From the NCBI GenBank assembly GCA_963735085.1, contig CAVTJP010000017.1, positions 162,601 through 226,600 of the forward strand: a stretch of DNA of 64,000 nt, read 5' to 3'. Under the pieces are notes generated by a model that did no database searches, was not told where the DNA came from, and saw nothing but the letters and a program-made list of their open reading frames with translations. The DNA comes from DATJGR01 sp963735085 (GTDB lineage Bacteria > Pseudomonadota > Gammaproteobacteria > Pseudomonadales > Azotimanducaceae). Positions 1 through 8,856 of this stretch are shown here, one piece after another. A program made the position numbers and the translations under genes. How positions within the stretch are numbered: position 1 is the first letter of the stretch; each line of letters begins with the position of its first letter.

Positions 1-314
1 ACGGCGTGTTGAACAACGCGTTGTACGACAAGCGCTATCTGATCGGCGATGAATACACGATTGCGGATATGATCTGTTATCCGTGGACGATCGGCTGGCA
101 AGGGCAGGGCCAGGACATCGAGGAGTTTCCGTATTTCAAGCGCTGGTTCGACGAACTCGGTGCGCGGCCCGCAGTGCAGCGCGGCATGGCGGTTGGCGCC
201 GATTTCACGCAGGGCGCTACGAAGCCGACGCCGGAAGAAATCGACCGGCTGCGTAAGATGCTGTACAACCAGCGCGCGCGGCCGGCGCCGAAGGGCGGGT
301 TATTGAAGATCTGA
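1..314 (+). CDS. Glutathione S-transferase, C-terminal fragment (5' end outside window)
   Basis: The frame is open from the first base of the window and stops at 312-314, so this is the last ~103 residues of a gene that starts upstream. The visible part is the all-alpha C-terminal GST domain. It has the signature YLIGDEYTIADM followed by YPW, FPYFKRWFDEL and ARPAVQRG, which matches the YfcG/YghU (Nu-type) branch of bacterial GSTs. The N-terminal thioredoxin fold with the glutathione site is not in the window, so activity cannot be judged. Only 21 bases separate it from the next gene, so co-transcription is likely. YfcG-type proteins are glutathione-dependent disulfide reductases; assigning that role here is inference. 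Confidence 0.85.
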   Translation, partial: GVLNNALYDKRYLIGDEYTIADMICYPWTIGWQGQGQDIEEFPYFKRWFDELGARPAVQRGMAVGADFTQGATKPTPEEIDRLRKMLYNQRARPAPKGGLLKI

Positions 315-335
315 CGATGCGATAGAGGGGTAGCC

Positions 336-1382
336 ATGAAGCGGCTTTTGGCGATGGTGGCGTTGATTGGCGGTGTACAGACGTTCGCGGCCGAGTCGCC
401 GCCTTGTACATCGGGCTATCTCGACAACACCGGGCAGGCCGACCGGCTCAGTGGCGGCGTGAAGATGATTCCGATCACCACGCCGAAAGGTACCTTTCAC
501 GTCTGGACCAAACGCATCGGCAACAACCCGCGGATCAAAGTGCTGTTGCTGCACGGCGGGCCTGCGTTGACACACGAGTACCTGGAAGCGTTCGACGGCT
601 ACTTGCCCGGCGCCGGCATCGAGTACTACTACTACGATCAACTCGGCTCTGCCTATAGCGATCAGCCTGATGATCCTTCCCTGTGGACGATACCGCGGTT
701 CGTCGATGAGGTTGAGCAGGTACGACAGGCGCTCGGCCTCGACAAGAACGACTTCTATCTGTTCGGACACTCTTGGGGTGGCATTCTCGCGATCGAGTAC
801 GCGCTGAAGTATCCGCAGCATCTCAAAGGGCTCGTAGTCTCGAACATGGTGTCGAGCGCGCAGGCATACAACGCGTATGCCAGGGATGTACTGATGCCGC
901 AAATGGATCCGAAGGCGCTCGCCGAGATCAAGAAACTGGAAGCGGTCGGAGACACCGAAAATCCGCGCTACATGGAACTGCTGATGCAGAATTTCTATAC
1001 CCAGCACGTTTTGCGCATGCCGCCAGATCAGTGGCCGGAACCCGCGACCCGGTCGCTCAACCATGTCAATCAGAAAATCTATGAGCTGATGCAAGGCCCG
1101 AGCGAACTTGCGATCACCGGCACGCTCAGCGGTTGGGATCGGACCGCCGACCTCGCGAAGATCAGCGTACCGACGCTCACGATCGGCGCGCGCTACGATG
1201 AAATGGACCCGAAGTACGTCGAGACGATGGCGAAGCGGGTGCAGCATGGCCACTTCCTGTACTGCCCCGATGGCAGTCATCTCGCGCTCTACGACGATCA
1301 GAAGGTGTATATGGACGGGCTGATCCAGTTTCTGCGCGACGTCGACTCGGGTCGGTTTCCGAAACAGGCGGACGCGAGATGA
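336..1382 (+). CDS. Secreted proline iminopeptidase-like alpha/beta hydrolase (S33)
   Basis: A 348-residue alpha/beta hydrolase. Residues 1-19 look like a signal peptide (charged start, hydrophobic core, AA cleavage site), so it probably acts in the periplasm; most S33 iminopeptidases are cytosolic. HGGP (73-76) forms the oxyanion region, GHSWGG holds the nucleophile Ser146, and Asp288 and His315 (DGSHLA) complete the triad. These features match proline iminopeptidases and related S33 peptidases that release N-terminal residues from peptides or amides. The start has GAGGGG about 7 bases upstream. The stop overlaps the following sulfatase start by 4 bases (ATGA), indicating translational coupling and possibly a shared substrate. 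The substrate is not deducible. Confidence 0.85.
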   Translation: MKRLLAMVALIGGVQTFAAESPPCTSGYLDNTGQADRLSGGVKMIPITTPKGTFHVWTKRIGNNPRIKVLLLHGGPALTHEYLEAFDGYLPGAGIEYYYYDQLGSAYSDQPDDPSLWTIPRFVDEVEQVRQALGLDKNDFYLFGHSWGGILAIEYALKYPQHLKGLVVSNMVSSAQAYNAYARDVLMPQMDPKALAEIKKLEAVGDTENPRYMELLMQNFYTQHVLRMPPDQWPEPATRSLNHVNQKIYELMQGPSELAITGTLSGWDRTADLAKISVPTLTIGARYDEMDPKYVETMAKRVQHGHFLYCPDGSHLALYDDQKVYMDGLIQFLRDVDSGRFPKQADAR

Positions 1383-2914
1383 GCCGCAAGATCCTTCTCA
1401 TCACCACCGATCAGATGCGCCACGATGCGCTCGGCTGTAACGGTGGCGTCGTGGCGCGCACACCGGTCATCGACGGTCTCGCACGGCGCGGCATCAACTA
1501 CCAGCGCGCACACAATCAGAACGTCGTGTGCATGCCGGCACGCGCGACGATCATCACCGGGCAGTACGTGTCCACACACGGGGTCTGGATGAACGGCGTT
1601 GCGCTGCCGGAGGAGACACCGACAATCGCGCATTGGCTGGGTGATCATGGCTATCGCACCGGGCTGTTCGGCAAAGCGCATTTCGAACCGTGGCTCGGCG
1701 CGCCGGAAACGTATTACGAGAACCGCATGGCGCGGCTGGGCGAAACGGGCCCGCATCGCGGCTTCGATCGCATGGAACTGGCGAATCACTTCTACATGCG
1801 CCATTCACACTACGATTTGTGGCTGGAACAGAATCATCCTGAGTCGATCGCCGATTTCTATCCGATGATCACGCCGGATGGGATGCAGAATATGACGGGC
1901 AACGGTGCCACCGGCGCGATCCAGGTCTGGAACAATCGCGTCCCGCGCGAGATTTACCACACGGACTGGGTCGCCGACCGCGCGATTGCGTGGCTCGACA
2001 GCCTGCCCGCCGATACCGACTGGTTCGTCTGGCTCAGCTTTCCGGATCCGCATCATCCGTGGGATCCGCCGGTGTCGGAGCGCGCGCGCGTCGATTGGCG
2101 CAACGTGCCGCTGCCGGATTTGTACCCGGGCGACGCCAAGACCGCGCAGCAATGGCTGGCAGATAAGCCGCGCCATTGGCAGGGGTACTTCAATGGGTCG
2201 ATGTGGACCAATCTGGAATCGCCACGCGGATTTCGACCGTGCGATCTGACCGCCGATCAGGTGCGCGAGATCAACGCGATGAACCACATCGAAAATGAAC
2301 TGATCGACGAGGCTTGCGGTCGCGTGCTCGATTGCATTCAACAGCGCGGCTGGACCGCCGACACGGACGTGATCTTCACGACCGACCATGGCGAGTTGCA
2401 GGGTGACTACGGGCTGCTGTTCAAGGGTCCGTATCACTGCGATGCATTGATGCGGCTGCCGCTGATCTGGCAACCGGCGCCATCGGCCGGTGTCGCCAGT
2501 GATGTGGTGATCGCGCCGGTTGGCCATGTCGATCTCGCGCAGACTTTCTGCCGCATCGCCGGTATCGCGGAGCCCGATTGGGTGGAAGGGCAGGCATTGC
2601 CGGTCTCTAACGCTGAAGCTCAGGCGCAGAATCGTCAACGTGTTTTGACGGAATGGGATAGCGAACACGGGCCTACCGATATACACATCCGCACGATCTA
2701 TCGCGATGGGTATCTGTGCAGCGCGTATGAAAATGGTTCGATGTACGACGGCAGCGAAGGCGAGCTGTACGACCTCGGCGATGATCCGGGTATGCGGGTC
2801 AATCTGTGGGACGATCCCGCGCGGCAGACGTTGCGCAGCGATCTGGTCGCCGATCTCTACGACAGCTTGCCGCCGCGCCGCTCACCGCGCTTGGAACGCG
2901 GCGCGCCGGTCTGA
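1379..2914 (+). CDS. Type I (formylglycine) sulfatase
   Basis: A 511-residue member of the alkaline-phosphatase superfamily. The N-terminal TTDQMRHDALGC segment supplies metal ligands. Cys51 in CMPAR matches the CxPxR motif that is oxidised to formylglycine, so this should be a type I sulfatase or a related phosphonate or phosphate hydrolase. TTDHGE near residue 340 supplies further metal ligands. No signal peptide is evident, so it is probably cytoplasmic. It overlaps the preceding hydrolase by 4 bases and overlaps the 3' end of the convergent TetR gene by 58 bases. A formylglycine-generating enzyme is not encoded in the window and would have to be supplied elsewhere. Substrate unknown. Confidence 0.9.
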   Translation: MSRKILLITTDQMRHDALGCNGGVVARTPVIDGLARRGINYQRAHNQNVVCMPARATIITGQYVSTHGVWMNGVALPEETPTIAHWLGDHGYRTGLFGKAHFEPWLGAPETYYENRMARLGETGPHRGFDRMELANHFYMRHSHYDLWLEQNHPESIADFYPMITPDGMQNMTGNGATGAIQVWNNRVPREIYHTDWVADRAIAWLDSLPADTDWFVWLSFPDPHHPWDPPVSERARVDWRNVPLPDLYPGDAKTAQQWLADKPRHWQGYFNGSMWTNLESPRGFRPCDLTADQVREINAMNHIENELIDEACGRVLDCIQQRGWTADTDVIFTTDHGELQGDYGLLFKGPYHCDALMRLPLIWQPAPSAGVASDVVIAPVGHVDLAQTFCRIAGIAEPDWVEGQALPVSNAEAQAQNRQRVLTEWDSEHGPTDIHIRTIYRDGYLCSAYENGSMYDGSEGELYDLGDDPGMRVNLWDDPARQTLRSDLVADLYDSLPPRRSPRLERGAPV

Positions 2915-3555
2915 GGTGCTTCCGAAGCGGCGCCAGTGTCATCGCGCCAGTAGCCGGTGAGCATCGATTTGAACGCGGCCAGCAGCGCGTCGATGCGCTG
3001 TTCGCGATCAATTGTGATTGCGCTGAGTGTCAGCGCGTCGAGCAGCAACCGCACCAGATCCGATACGACGCGCAGTTTCGCTTCGGCTTGCGGCGTATCG
3101 ATGTTCAGCAATTTCCGCTGCGCGTTCATCGCCTGCTCGTCGAGATCACGCTGGGCGCGCTCGACGACGCGGCGCAGCGTCGGTTCGCTGCGCGACGCGG
3201 CAACGAGTTCGAGCCAGGCGATCTGATCACGATCGTGACGCAGGTTCATCAGTTCGTCGAACGCGTCGCCCGCAGAGCGGTCCGCCCCGCTATACAACTT
3301 TTCCAGATAGCGCCCCCAGACGCGCGACAGCAACGCGTACGCGGCGTCGGACAGCAGATGGTCGGTGCTGTCGAAGTAATACTGCACGCGGCTGCGCGTG
3401 ACGCCGGCGCGCTCGGCAATGTTGGACATGTTGGTGCGGTGATAGCCGAGGTCGCGAAAGCATTCGACCGCGGCGTCGAGCACGTGCTGATAAGTCTGCT
3501 GGCTCTTTGGCGTGCGCAAGCGTTTGCCGTTGGGCCGAATGGATACGCCTTTCAT
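2857..3555 (-). CDS. TetR/AcrR family transcriptional regulator
   Basis: A 232-residue regulator with an N-terminal helix-turn-helix (about residues 20-65, containing NIAERAGVTRSRVQYYF) and a variable ligand-binding C-terminal domain. It diverges from the carotenoid-oxygenase gene, and the 169-base intergenic region contains the inverted repeat TTAGT-GTTG-ACTAA at 3654-3667, a plausible operator. TetR proteins usually repress the divergent gene and release DNA on ligand binding, so control of the oxygenase is the natural inference. Its 3' end overlaps the sulfatase coding sequence, a tail-to-tail overlap of 58 bases. Confidence 0.9.
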   Translation of the reverse strand: MKGVSIRPNGKRLRTPKSQQTYQHVLDAAVECFRDLGYHRTNMSNIAERAGVTRSRVQYYFDSTDHLLSDAAYALLSRVWGRYLEKLYSGADRSAGDAFDELMNLRHDRDQIAWLELVAASRSEPTLRRVVERAQRDLDEQAMNAQRKLLNIDTPQAEAKLRVVSDLVRLLLDALTLSAITIDREQRIDALLAAFKSMLTGYWRDDTGAASEAPQTGAPRSKRGERRGGKLS

Positions 3556-3653
3556 AGCAGAATCATCATATTCGATTGAAATTGGTGGTTCGCTTGTTGC
3601 GTCGAGCGGATTCTATCGTAGGACATGGCAATTTTTGGCGAGATTGATTTTCA

Positions 3654-3667
3654 TTAGTGTTGACTAA
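3654..3667. promoter_or_regulatory. Inverted repeat, candidate TetR operator
   Basis: TTAGT and ACTAA form perfect 5-base arms around GTTG, between the divergent TetR and carotenoid-oxygenase genes and 58 bases before the oxygenase start. Size and position suit a TetR-family operator. The TTGACT inside it (3660-3665) could serve as a -35 box, but no good -10 box follows. Binding is inferred only. Confidence 0.4.
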
Positions 3668-3724
3668 AATGTGTTTGTCGCGTCGAATACACGCGTCGAT
3701 TTCACAGTAAAGCGAGGCAAGCTC

Positions 3725-5137
3725 ATGACGACGCCATTTCCGAACGATCCGTTCCTGACCGGTTATTTTGCACCGAGCGGCGTCGAATGCGATGCGCCGG
3801 ATCTGGTCATCGAGGGGAAGCTGCCGACCGATCTCGCTGGAACCTACTATCGCAACGGACCCGATCCGTTGCATCCGCCGCGCGAAGGCGATACGTATCA
3901 CTGGTTCGACGGCGACGGCATGATTCAGTGCTTCAACATTGAGGACGGGCGCGTCAGTTGGCGCAACCGCTGGGTGCGATCGGAGAAATTCAAGCGGGAA
4001 CTTGCAGCCGGCAAGCGGCTGTTCGGCGTGTTCGGCAATCCGATGATGTCCGACCCGTCGGTGGTCGATGCGGAGTACAACACCGGCAACACGCACATCG
4101 TCGAACATGGCGGCCGATTGCTCGCGTTGATGGAAGGCGCGCTGCCGCAGCAGATCAAACAACGCACGCTGGAGACGCTCGGCAACTTCGATTTCAGCGG
4201 GGCGGTATCCGGTCCGGTGACGGCGCATCCGAAATTCGACGCAGACACCGGCGAGATGATCTTCTTCGGCTATTCGGCACAAGGACCGGGTTCGCGCGCG
4301 CTGCGCTATAACGTCGCCGATCGCGACGGCAACGTCATCCGCAACGAATTCTTCGACGCACCGTTCCCGGCAATGGTGCACGACTTCTTCGTCACGAAGA
4401 CACACGCGATATTCCCGATCTTTCCGCTGACGGTGAGCATCGAGCGCGTGATGAGCGGTGGGCCGATGATGGCGTGGGAGCCTGACAAAGGTGCGCACTT
4501 CGGCGTCATTCCGCGCGATGGCACAGCGGCTGACGTGAAGTGGTACTCGATGGAGGCACGCTTCATGTTCCACATGATGAATGCGTGGACCGACGGTACC
4601 AAACTGCACGCCGACGTCACCGGTGCGAACGCAACACAGTTCGCGCCGAAGCTCGATGGTTCGATGGCGGCGGTATCGGATGGCATCGCGCCTACGTTCC
4701 GTCGTTGGAGCATCGATCTCGCCGATAATTCTGCGACGGTCAAGGAAGAGTTGCTCGACGACATCGCCTGCGAATTTCCGCGCACCGACGATCGTCTGAT
4801 GACCAAGCCGTATCGGCATGGCTTTGCGGTGGGCACTCCCGGGCAGGAGTTGACGAACTTCAATCACCTCATTCATTTCGACAAGCAGACCGGTGCGCGC
4901 ACGACCTACGGACCGGGCGACGATTACATGCTCGGCGAAGCCGTTTTCGCGCCGCGGCGAGGCGCCACCGCGGAGGCGGACGGCTATCTGATCGTGCTCG
5001 CCTACCACGCGCCCAGCAACAAGAGCGAGCTGATGATTCTGGACGCGCAGGACGTCGGCTCAGGCCCTGTTGCCAAGGCGAAAATCCCGATGCGCATTCC
5101 CGCTGGATTCCACGGCAGCTGGGTCGGCGCGAGCTGA
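3725..5137 (+). CDS. Carotenoid cleavage dioxygenase family protein
   Basis: A 470-residue protein of the RPE65/carotenoid oxygenase family, non-haem Fe(II) enzymes that cleave C=C bonds in carotenoids, retinoids, stilbenes or lignin-derived stilbenoids. All four histidine iron ligands appear in expected contexts: His168 (TAHPK), His219 (MVHDF), His283 (MFHMMNAW) and His463 (GFHGSW). NGPDP and YHWFDGDGM near residues 44-65 are also typical. I chose ATG 3725, preceded by GCGAGG, over an earlier in-frame start at 3671 because family members begin near here. No carotenoid biosynthesis genes are in the window, so the substrate may be an imported or aromatic compound. Probably controlled by the divergent TetR protein. 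Confidence 0.92.
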   Translation: MTTPFPNDPFLTGYFAPSGVECDAPDLVIEGKLPTDLAGTYYRNGPDPLHPPREGDTYHWFDGDGMIQCFNIEDGRVSWRNRWVRSEKFKRELAAGKRLFGVFGNPMMSDPSVVDAEYNTGNTHIVEHGGRLLALMEGALPQQIKQRTLETLGNFDFSGAVSGPVTAHPKFDADTGEMIFFGYSAQGPGSRALRYNVADRDGNVIRNEFFDAPFPAMVHDFFVTKTHAIFPIFPLTVSIERVMSGGPMMAWEPDKGAHFGVIPRDGTAADVKWYSMEARFMFHMMNAWTDGTKLHADVTGANATQFAPKLDGSMAAVSDGIAPTFRRWSIDLADNSATVKEELLDDIACEFPRTDDRLMTKPYRHGFAVGTPGQELTNFNHLIHFDKQTGARTTYGPGDDYMLGEAVFAPRRGATAEADGYLIVLAYHAPSNKSELMILDAQDVGSGPVAKAKIPMRIPAGFHGSWVGAS

Positions 5138-5155
5138 GACATAAGGGGACATAAG

Positions 5156-5196
5156 GGGGTCAGAACGACGTTTGCGGCGAAAGTCGTTCTGACCCC
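5156..5196. repeat. Palindromic intergenic element 1 (GGGTCAGA family), terminator-like
   Basis: Perfect 14-base arms, GGGGTCAGAACGAC (5156-5169) and GTCGTTCTGACCCC (5183-5196), surround a 13-base loop and are followed by TTTTT (5197-5201). The stem plus T-run makes a good intrinsic terminator for the carotenoid-oxygenase gene. The same arm sequence recurs elsewhere in this window, so it also belongs to a dispersed repeat family. Confidence 0.8.
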
Positions 5197-5295
5197 TTTT
5201 TGCCTAGACCGAGCTGAGCGGCCACGCTAACCGCGCCGGTGAGGGATCATCCAGGAGGAACTTGGTTATCATTGCGCTTTTGCGCGGGGCGAAAC

Positions 5296-6759
5296 ATGGC
5301 CGCTGCCGACATCGTGATCGGTGCCCAAGACGGCAAAGCCGTCGTTCAACTCGGTGCGATGAGCAATCGTCACGGCTTGGTGGCGGGCGCGACAGGAACC
5401 GGCAAGACCGTCACGTTGCAGATACTCGCGGAGGGCTTTTCGCGGCTCGGCGTGCCGGTATTCGCGGCGGACGTGAAGGGCGATCTGGCCGGCATCTCGG
5501 CAGCTGGTGCGCCGAATAAGGAGATCGACCGGCGCCGTGGCCTGATCCCGCTCGACGGTTATCAGCAACGCGGCTACCCGGTTGCGTTCTGGGACGTGTA
5601 CGGCGCCTCCGGGCATCCGGTGCATACCACCATCTCCGAAGTGGGGCCGCTGCTGCTCGCGAATCTGCTCGAGTTGAACGACACGCAGAGCGGCGTGCTG
5701 TATGCAGCTTTTCGCATTGCCGATGAACAGGGCCTGTTGCTGCTCGATTTGAAAGATCTGAAGGCGATGCTGGCGTGGATGGCTGAACATGCCGCGACGC
5801 TGCGTGGCGAGTACGGCAACATTTCTGGGGCGTCGGTGGGTGCCATTCAGCGCAGTCTGCTGGTACTCGAAGAGCAGGGCGCCGATGCGCTGTTCGGTGA
5901 GCCGGCGCTCGCGCTTTCGGATCTGATGCAGACAGATTTCTCCGGCAATGGCGTCATCAGCATTCTCGATGCGACCCAACTGGTGCAGAAAGCGCCGCGT
6001 GTCTATGCAGCGCTGCTGCTGTGGCTGTTGTCGGAACTGTTCGAAGACCTGCCGGAGGCCGGCGATGCTGCAAAGCCAAAACTGGTGTTGTTTTTCGACG
6101 AAGCGCATCTGTTGTTCGACGGTGCGCCAAAACCGCTGCTCGACAAAATCGAGCAGGTCGTGCGGTTGATCCGCTCGAAAGGCGTCGGTGTGTATTTCGT
6201 CACCCAGAGTCCGCTCGATGTGCCGGAGGACGTGCTCGGTCAATTGGGCCTGAAAATTCAGCATGCGCTGCGCGCGTTCACGCCGAAGGATCGCCAGGTC
6301 ATCAAGGCGGTCGCGCAGGGTTTTCGTGCGAATCCCGGTGTCGATGTCGAAGCGATCGTCACCGAACTCGAGACGGGCGAAGCGTTGGTTTCGGCGCTCG
6401 ATGCGAAAGGCGCGCCGCAACCTGTTTCGCGCACATTGATTGCGCCGCCGGAATCGCGCATCGGGCCAATTGATGCAGCCGAGCGCGCCGAGAAGATCTC
6501 TAAATCGCCGTTTCGTGGCAAGTACGACAAGCGCGTCGACCGGGAGTCCGCCTACGAGATGCTGGCAGCGCGCACCGACCAGGAGCGCGCCGCAAGCGAG
6601 GCGGCGAAGCCGGCGCTGCCTGAAGCCAAAACGCCCCACGGGCGTACACGCCAATCGGCAGCCGAGGCGATGATGAGCAGTGCCGCGCGCGCCATTGGCA
6701 GTTCGTTGGGCAGACAGTTGATTCGGGGCATCCTGGGATCGTTGCTCAAAAAACGATGA
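5296..6759 (+). CDS. HerA-like helicase/ATPase (DUF853 family)
   Basis: A 487-residue P-loop ATPase. Walker A is GATGTGKT (31-38) and Walker B is LVLFFDEAH (about 263-271). The N-terminal IVIGAQDGKAV segment followed by NRHGLVAGATG is typical of the DUF853/YjgR branch of the HerA/FtsK superfamily. Archaeal HerA translocates DNA with NurA in end resection; the bacterial DUF853 proteins are poorly characterised and have no NurA partner here. ATG 5296 is chosen over an upstream GTG at 5239 because homology starts immediately after it and GGGGCG lies just upstream. The C-terminal ~90 residues are low-complexity and charged. Soluble protein; role in DNA transactions inferred. Confidence 0.88.
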   Translation: MAAADIVIGAQDGKAVVQLGAMSNRHGLVAGATGTGKTVTLQILAEGFSRLGVPVFAADVKGDLAGISAAGAPNKEIDRRRGLIPLDGYQQRGYPVAFWDVYGASGHPVHTTISEVGPLLLANLLELNDTQSGVLYAAFRIADEQGLLLLDLKDLKAMLAWMAEHAATLRGEYGNISGASVGAIQRSLLVLEEQGADALFGEPALALSDLMQTDFSGNGVISILDATQLVQKAPRVYAALLLWLLSELFEDLPEAGDAAKPKLVLFFDEAHLLFDGAPKPLLDKIEQVVRLIRSKGVGVYFVTQSPLDVPEDVLGQLGLKIQHALRAFTPKDRQVIKAVAQGFRANPGVDVEAIVTELETGEALVSALDAKGAPQPVSRTLIAPPESRIGPIDAAERAEKISKSPFRGKYDKRVDRESAYEMLAARTDQERAASEAAKPALPEAKTPHGRTRQSAAEAMMSSAARAIGSSLGRQLIRGILGSLLKKR

Positions 6760-6777
6760 TCGGCAGGATCATCAAGC

Positions 6778-7761
6778 TTGGCTAAGTACTACTTCCTTCC
6801 CCGCAAGCTCGCGAAGCGGCGTCCGGAGTTCAACCGAATCGGCTGGCGCATCGAAGCGTGGGCCATCTCGGCGCTGATCGGCGTGTTTCGAACCTTGCCA
6901 CTGGAACGCGCAACGCGCCTGGCGCATGGTCTGTTCGCGGCCGTCGGATCGCATTCCGGAAAACGTGTTCGGGTGTTGCGAAATCTCCGCGTTGCATTCC
7001 CGGACGCTTCGCAGCCGGAACTGGACGTTCTCGCGCGCGATATATTTGGCCACGTCGGTGTCGCGCTCGCTGAAATCGCGCAACTCGATCGCATCTGGCG
7101 CGACCGCGAACGACGTCTCGAGTTCGTGGTTGCGCCGGAGATCAGGTTTCTGGCGGAGCGCGGCCGGCCGGCAGTTTTCGTCACCGCACACATCGGCCCG
7201 TGGACCTTGACGAATTTCATCGCGCCACAATTCGGCTTTCCGCTGTCAATCGTCTATGCGCCCGAATCGAATCCATACGTCCACGACATCATGCTGCGAC
7301 TGCGGGGTGAACTGCAGGTCGCACTGTTGTCGCGCGACAACAGCATGCGCACGTTGATGAAGGCGTTGTCGGACGGTGGCGCCATCGGTCTCGGGTCCGA
7401 CGTTCGCTTCGATGGTGGTGAAATGATTCCGTTCTTCGGCAAGGCGATGCCGACCAACGTCGTACCGGCTCGGCTTGCGTTGCGGTTCGACTGCGAGCTG
7501 ATTCCGGCGCAGGCCGAACGTCTGCCTGACGGCCGTTTCCGAATCACGGCGCATGCGCCGGTGCGCCCCGGCGATCCGTTGGCGAGCGTTGCCGAGCAGG
7601 CGATCGACATGACCACGCAGCTCAACGCGCGTTTCGAGCAGTGGGTACGCGCTGCCCCGGGTGAATGGCTGTGTCTCGCGCGGCGGTGGCCGAAGGATGT
7701 CGAATTGGCCGCGGAACAGGCCGCGCGGCAGCGCGAGTCGGGGCGCAAAGCGCCACGATGA
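6778..7761 (+). CDS. LpxL/LpxM-family acyltransferase with altered catalytic motif
   Basis: A 327-residue homologue of the late lipid A acyltransferases (HtrB/LpxL, LpxM), which transfer a secondary acyl chain to Kdo2-lipid IVA at the inner membrane. The family HxxxxE dyad reads HIGPWT here: His138 is present but residue 143 is Thr instead of Glu. The downstream PFFGKAMPTN and PARLALRFDCELIPA segments are conserved. The start appears to be TTG 6778 with AGGA 9 bases upstream; no suitable ATG lies in frame. It sits 18 bases after the HerA-like gene and 22 bases before a second LpxL-like gene with an intact dyad. It may be a pseudoenzyme or act on a different substrate. Confidence 0.85.
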   Translation: MAKYYFLPRKLAKRRPEFNRIGWRIEAWAISALIGVFRTLPLERATRLAHGLFAAVGSHSGKRVRVLRNLRVAFPDASQPELDVLARDIFGHVGVALAEIAQLDRIWRDRERRLEFVVAPEIRFLAERGRPAVFVTAHIGPWTLTNFIAPQFGFPLSIVYAPESNPYVHDIMLRLRGELQVALLSRDNSMRTLMKALSDGGAIGLGSDVRFDGGEMIPFFGKAMPTNVVPARLALRFDCELIPAQAERLPDGRFRITAHAPVRPGDPLASVAEQAIDMTTQLNARFEQWVRAAPGEWLCLARRWPKDVELAAEQAARQRESGRKAPR

Positions 7762-7783
7762 GCCGCCGCCAAACGGACCGACA

Positions 7784-8749
7784 ATGGCGCGCCTGATCTT
7801 CGCCAGCGCGTTGGACGCGCAGGCCAAACGCTACGCGTGGTTGCGTGCGCTGCTGTTCCGGTTCGAATCATTTATCGTGCATCTGTGCTGGTGGACGTTT
7901 CGAGCGATGTCACCGCAGCGTTCGGCGCAACTCGGTCGATGGGTCGTTGGCGAGCTGGGGCCGCATTCGGCAAAGGCGGCGATGGTGGAGGACAATCTGC
8001 GTGTTGTGTTTCCAACGCTCGACGCCGCGGCGATCGCCGATCTCGCGCGCGGCACGTGGCGGAGCATGGGACTCGTGTTCGGCGAGTACCCGCACCTCGA
8101 CCGGATCGCACGCGTCGACGACAGCGCGCGACTGGAAATCGTCGACCTCTGCAACCTGGACGTGTACCGACGGCGCGAACGGCAGGCGGTGTTTTTCGGC
8201 GCGCATCTGTCGAACTGGGAAATCATGGCGTTGGCGCTGGCGCGCGAAGGGGTGCCGCTACTCGCGCTGCAGGCACCGTTGCAGAACCCGCATCTGGGCA
8301 AACTGATGGACCGCGCGCGCGAGCAGTTGGGCTGTCGAATGCTCGCCCGAGGCGAGTCGATGCGCGCGCTGATTCGACAGGTTCGCGACGGCGGCAGCTT
8401 GGGCTTGCTGCTGGACCTGTCGATGAAAGACGGCGAGATGGTCGAATTTTTCGGTCATCCGATGCGTACCTCGCTGACGCCGGCGCGCATGGCGCTGCGC
8501 TACGGTTGCGACATCGTACCGATGCGCACTGAACGGCTTGGTGAGGCGCGCTTTCGCGTCACCGCGTATCCGCCGGTGACGTTCGACTCCGATGGCAGCG
8601 ACGAAGCAGTGGCCGCCATCGCGATCACGCGGCGTCTAAATGCGCTGATGGAGACATGGATTCTCGAGCAGCCACAGGAGTGGATGTGCGCGAACCGGCG
8701 CTGGGAGAAGTCGTTATATCGGACATTGCGCGCAGAACGCCGGGCGTAG
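7784..8749 (+). CDS. LpxL/LpxM-family lipid A acyltransferase
   Basis: A 321-residue late acyltransferase with an intact catalytic dyad, His141 and Glu146 in HLSNWE. It also has the family segments DGEMVEFFGHPM and ARMALRYGCDIVP. It should transfer an acyl chain from acyl-ACP to a lipid A precursor on the cytoplasmic face of the inner membrane. ATG 7784 is chosen; an upstream in-frame ATG at 7661 lies inside the preceding gene and would add 41 unrelated residues. It is a diverged tandem relative of the preceding gene and is followed by an LpxO-type lipid A hydroxylase, so the three genes look like a lipid A modification unit. Confidence 0.88.
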   Translation: MARLIFASALDAQAKRYAWLRALLFRFESFIVHLCWWTFRAMSPQRSAQLGRWVVGELGPHSAKAAMVEDNLRVVFPTLDAAAIADLARGTWRSMGLVFGEYPHLDRIARVDDSARLEIVDLCNLDVYRRRERQAVFFGAHLSNWEIMALALAREGVPLLALQAPLQNPHLGKLMDRAREQLGCRMLARGESMRALIRQVRDGGSLGLLLDLSMKDGEMVEFFGHPMRTSLTPARMALRYGCDIVPMRTERLGEARFRVTAYPPVTFDSDGSDEAVAAIAITRRLNALMETWILEQPQEWMCANRRWEKSLYRTLRAERRA

Positions 8750-8797
8750 AAGGCGCCATCTAGCGGAAGTCCGCATGGCACCGTCTGGACCATGCGA

Positions 8798-8803
8798 TAC
8801 AAT
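8798..8803 (+). promoter_or_regulatory. Possible -10 box upstream of the LpxO-like gene
   Basis: TACAAT lies 54 bases before the LpxO-like start in the 107-base gap after the acyltransferase. The matching -35 position (ATGGCA, 17 bases upstream) is poor. Weak candidate for an internal promoter. Confidence 0.25.
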
Positions 8804-8856
8804 GCCGGGCCTTCCGGAAACTGACTTGTTGGACTGAATTTTTGGAAAATGTGCCG

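Noticed and set aside
3566..5008. Minus-strand open frame opposite the carotenoid oxygenase
   Set aside because: Shadow of the oxygenase gene; it would also block the TetR-oxygenase intergenic region, and no domain is visible.
5269..6654. Minus-strand open frame opposite the HerA-like gene
   Set aside because: Shadow of the ATPase gene with Arg/Gln/His-rich translation and no recognisable motif.
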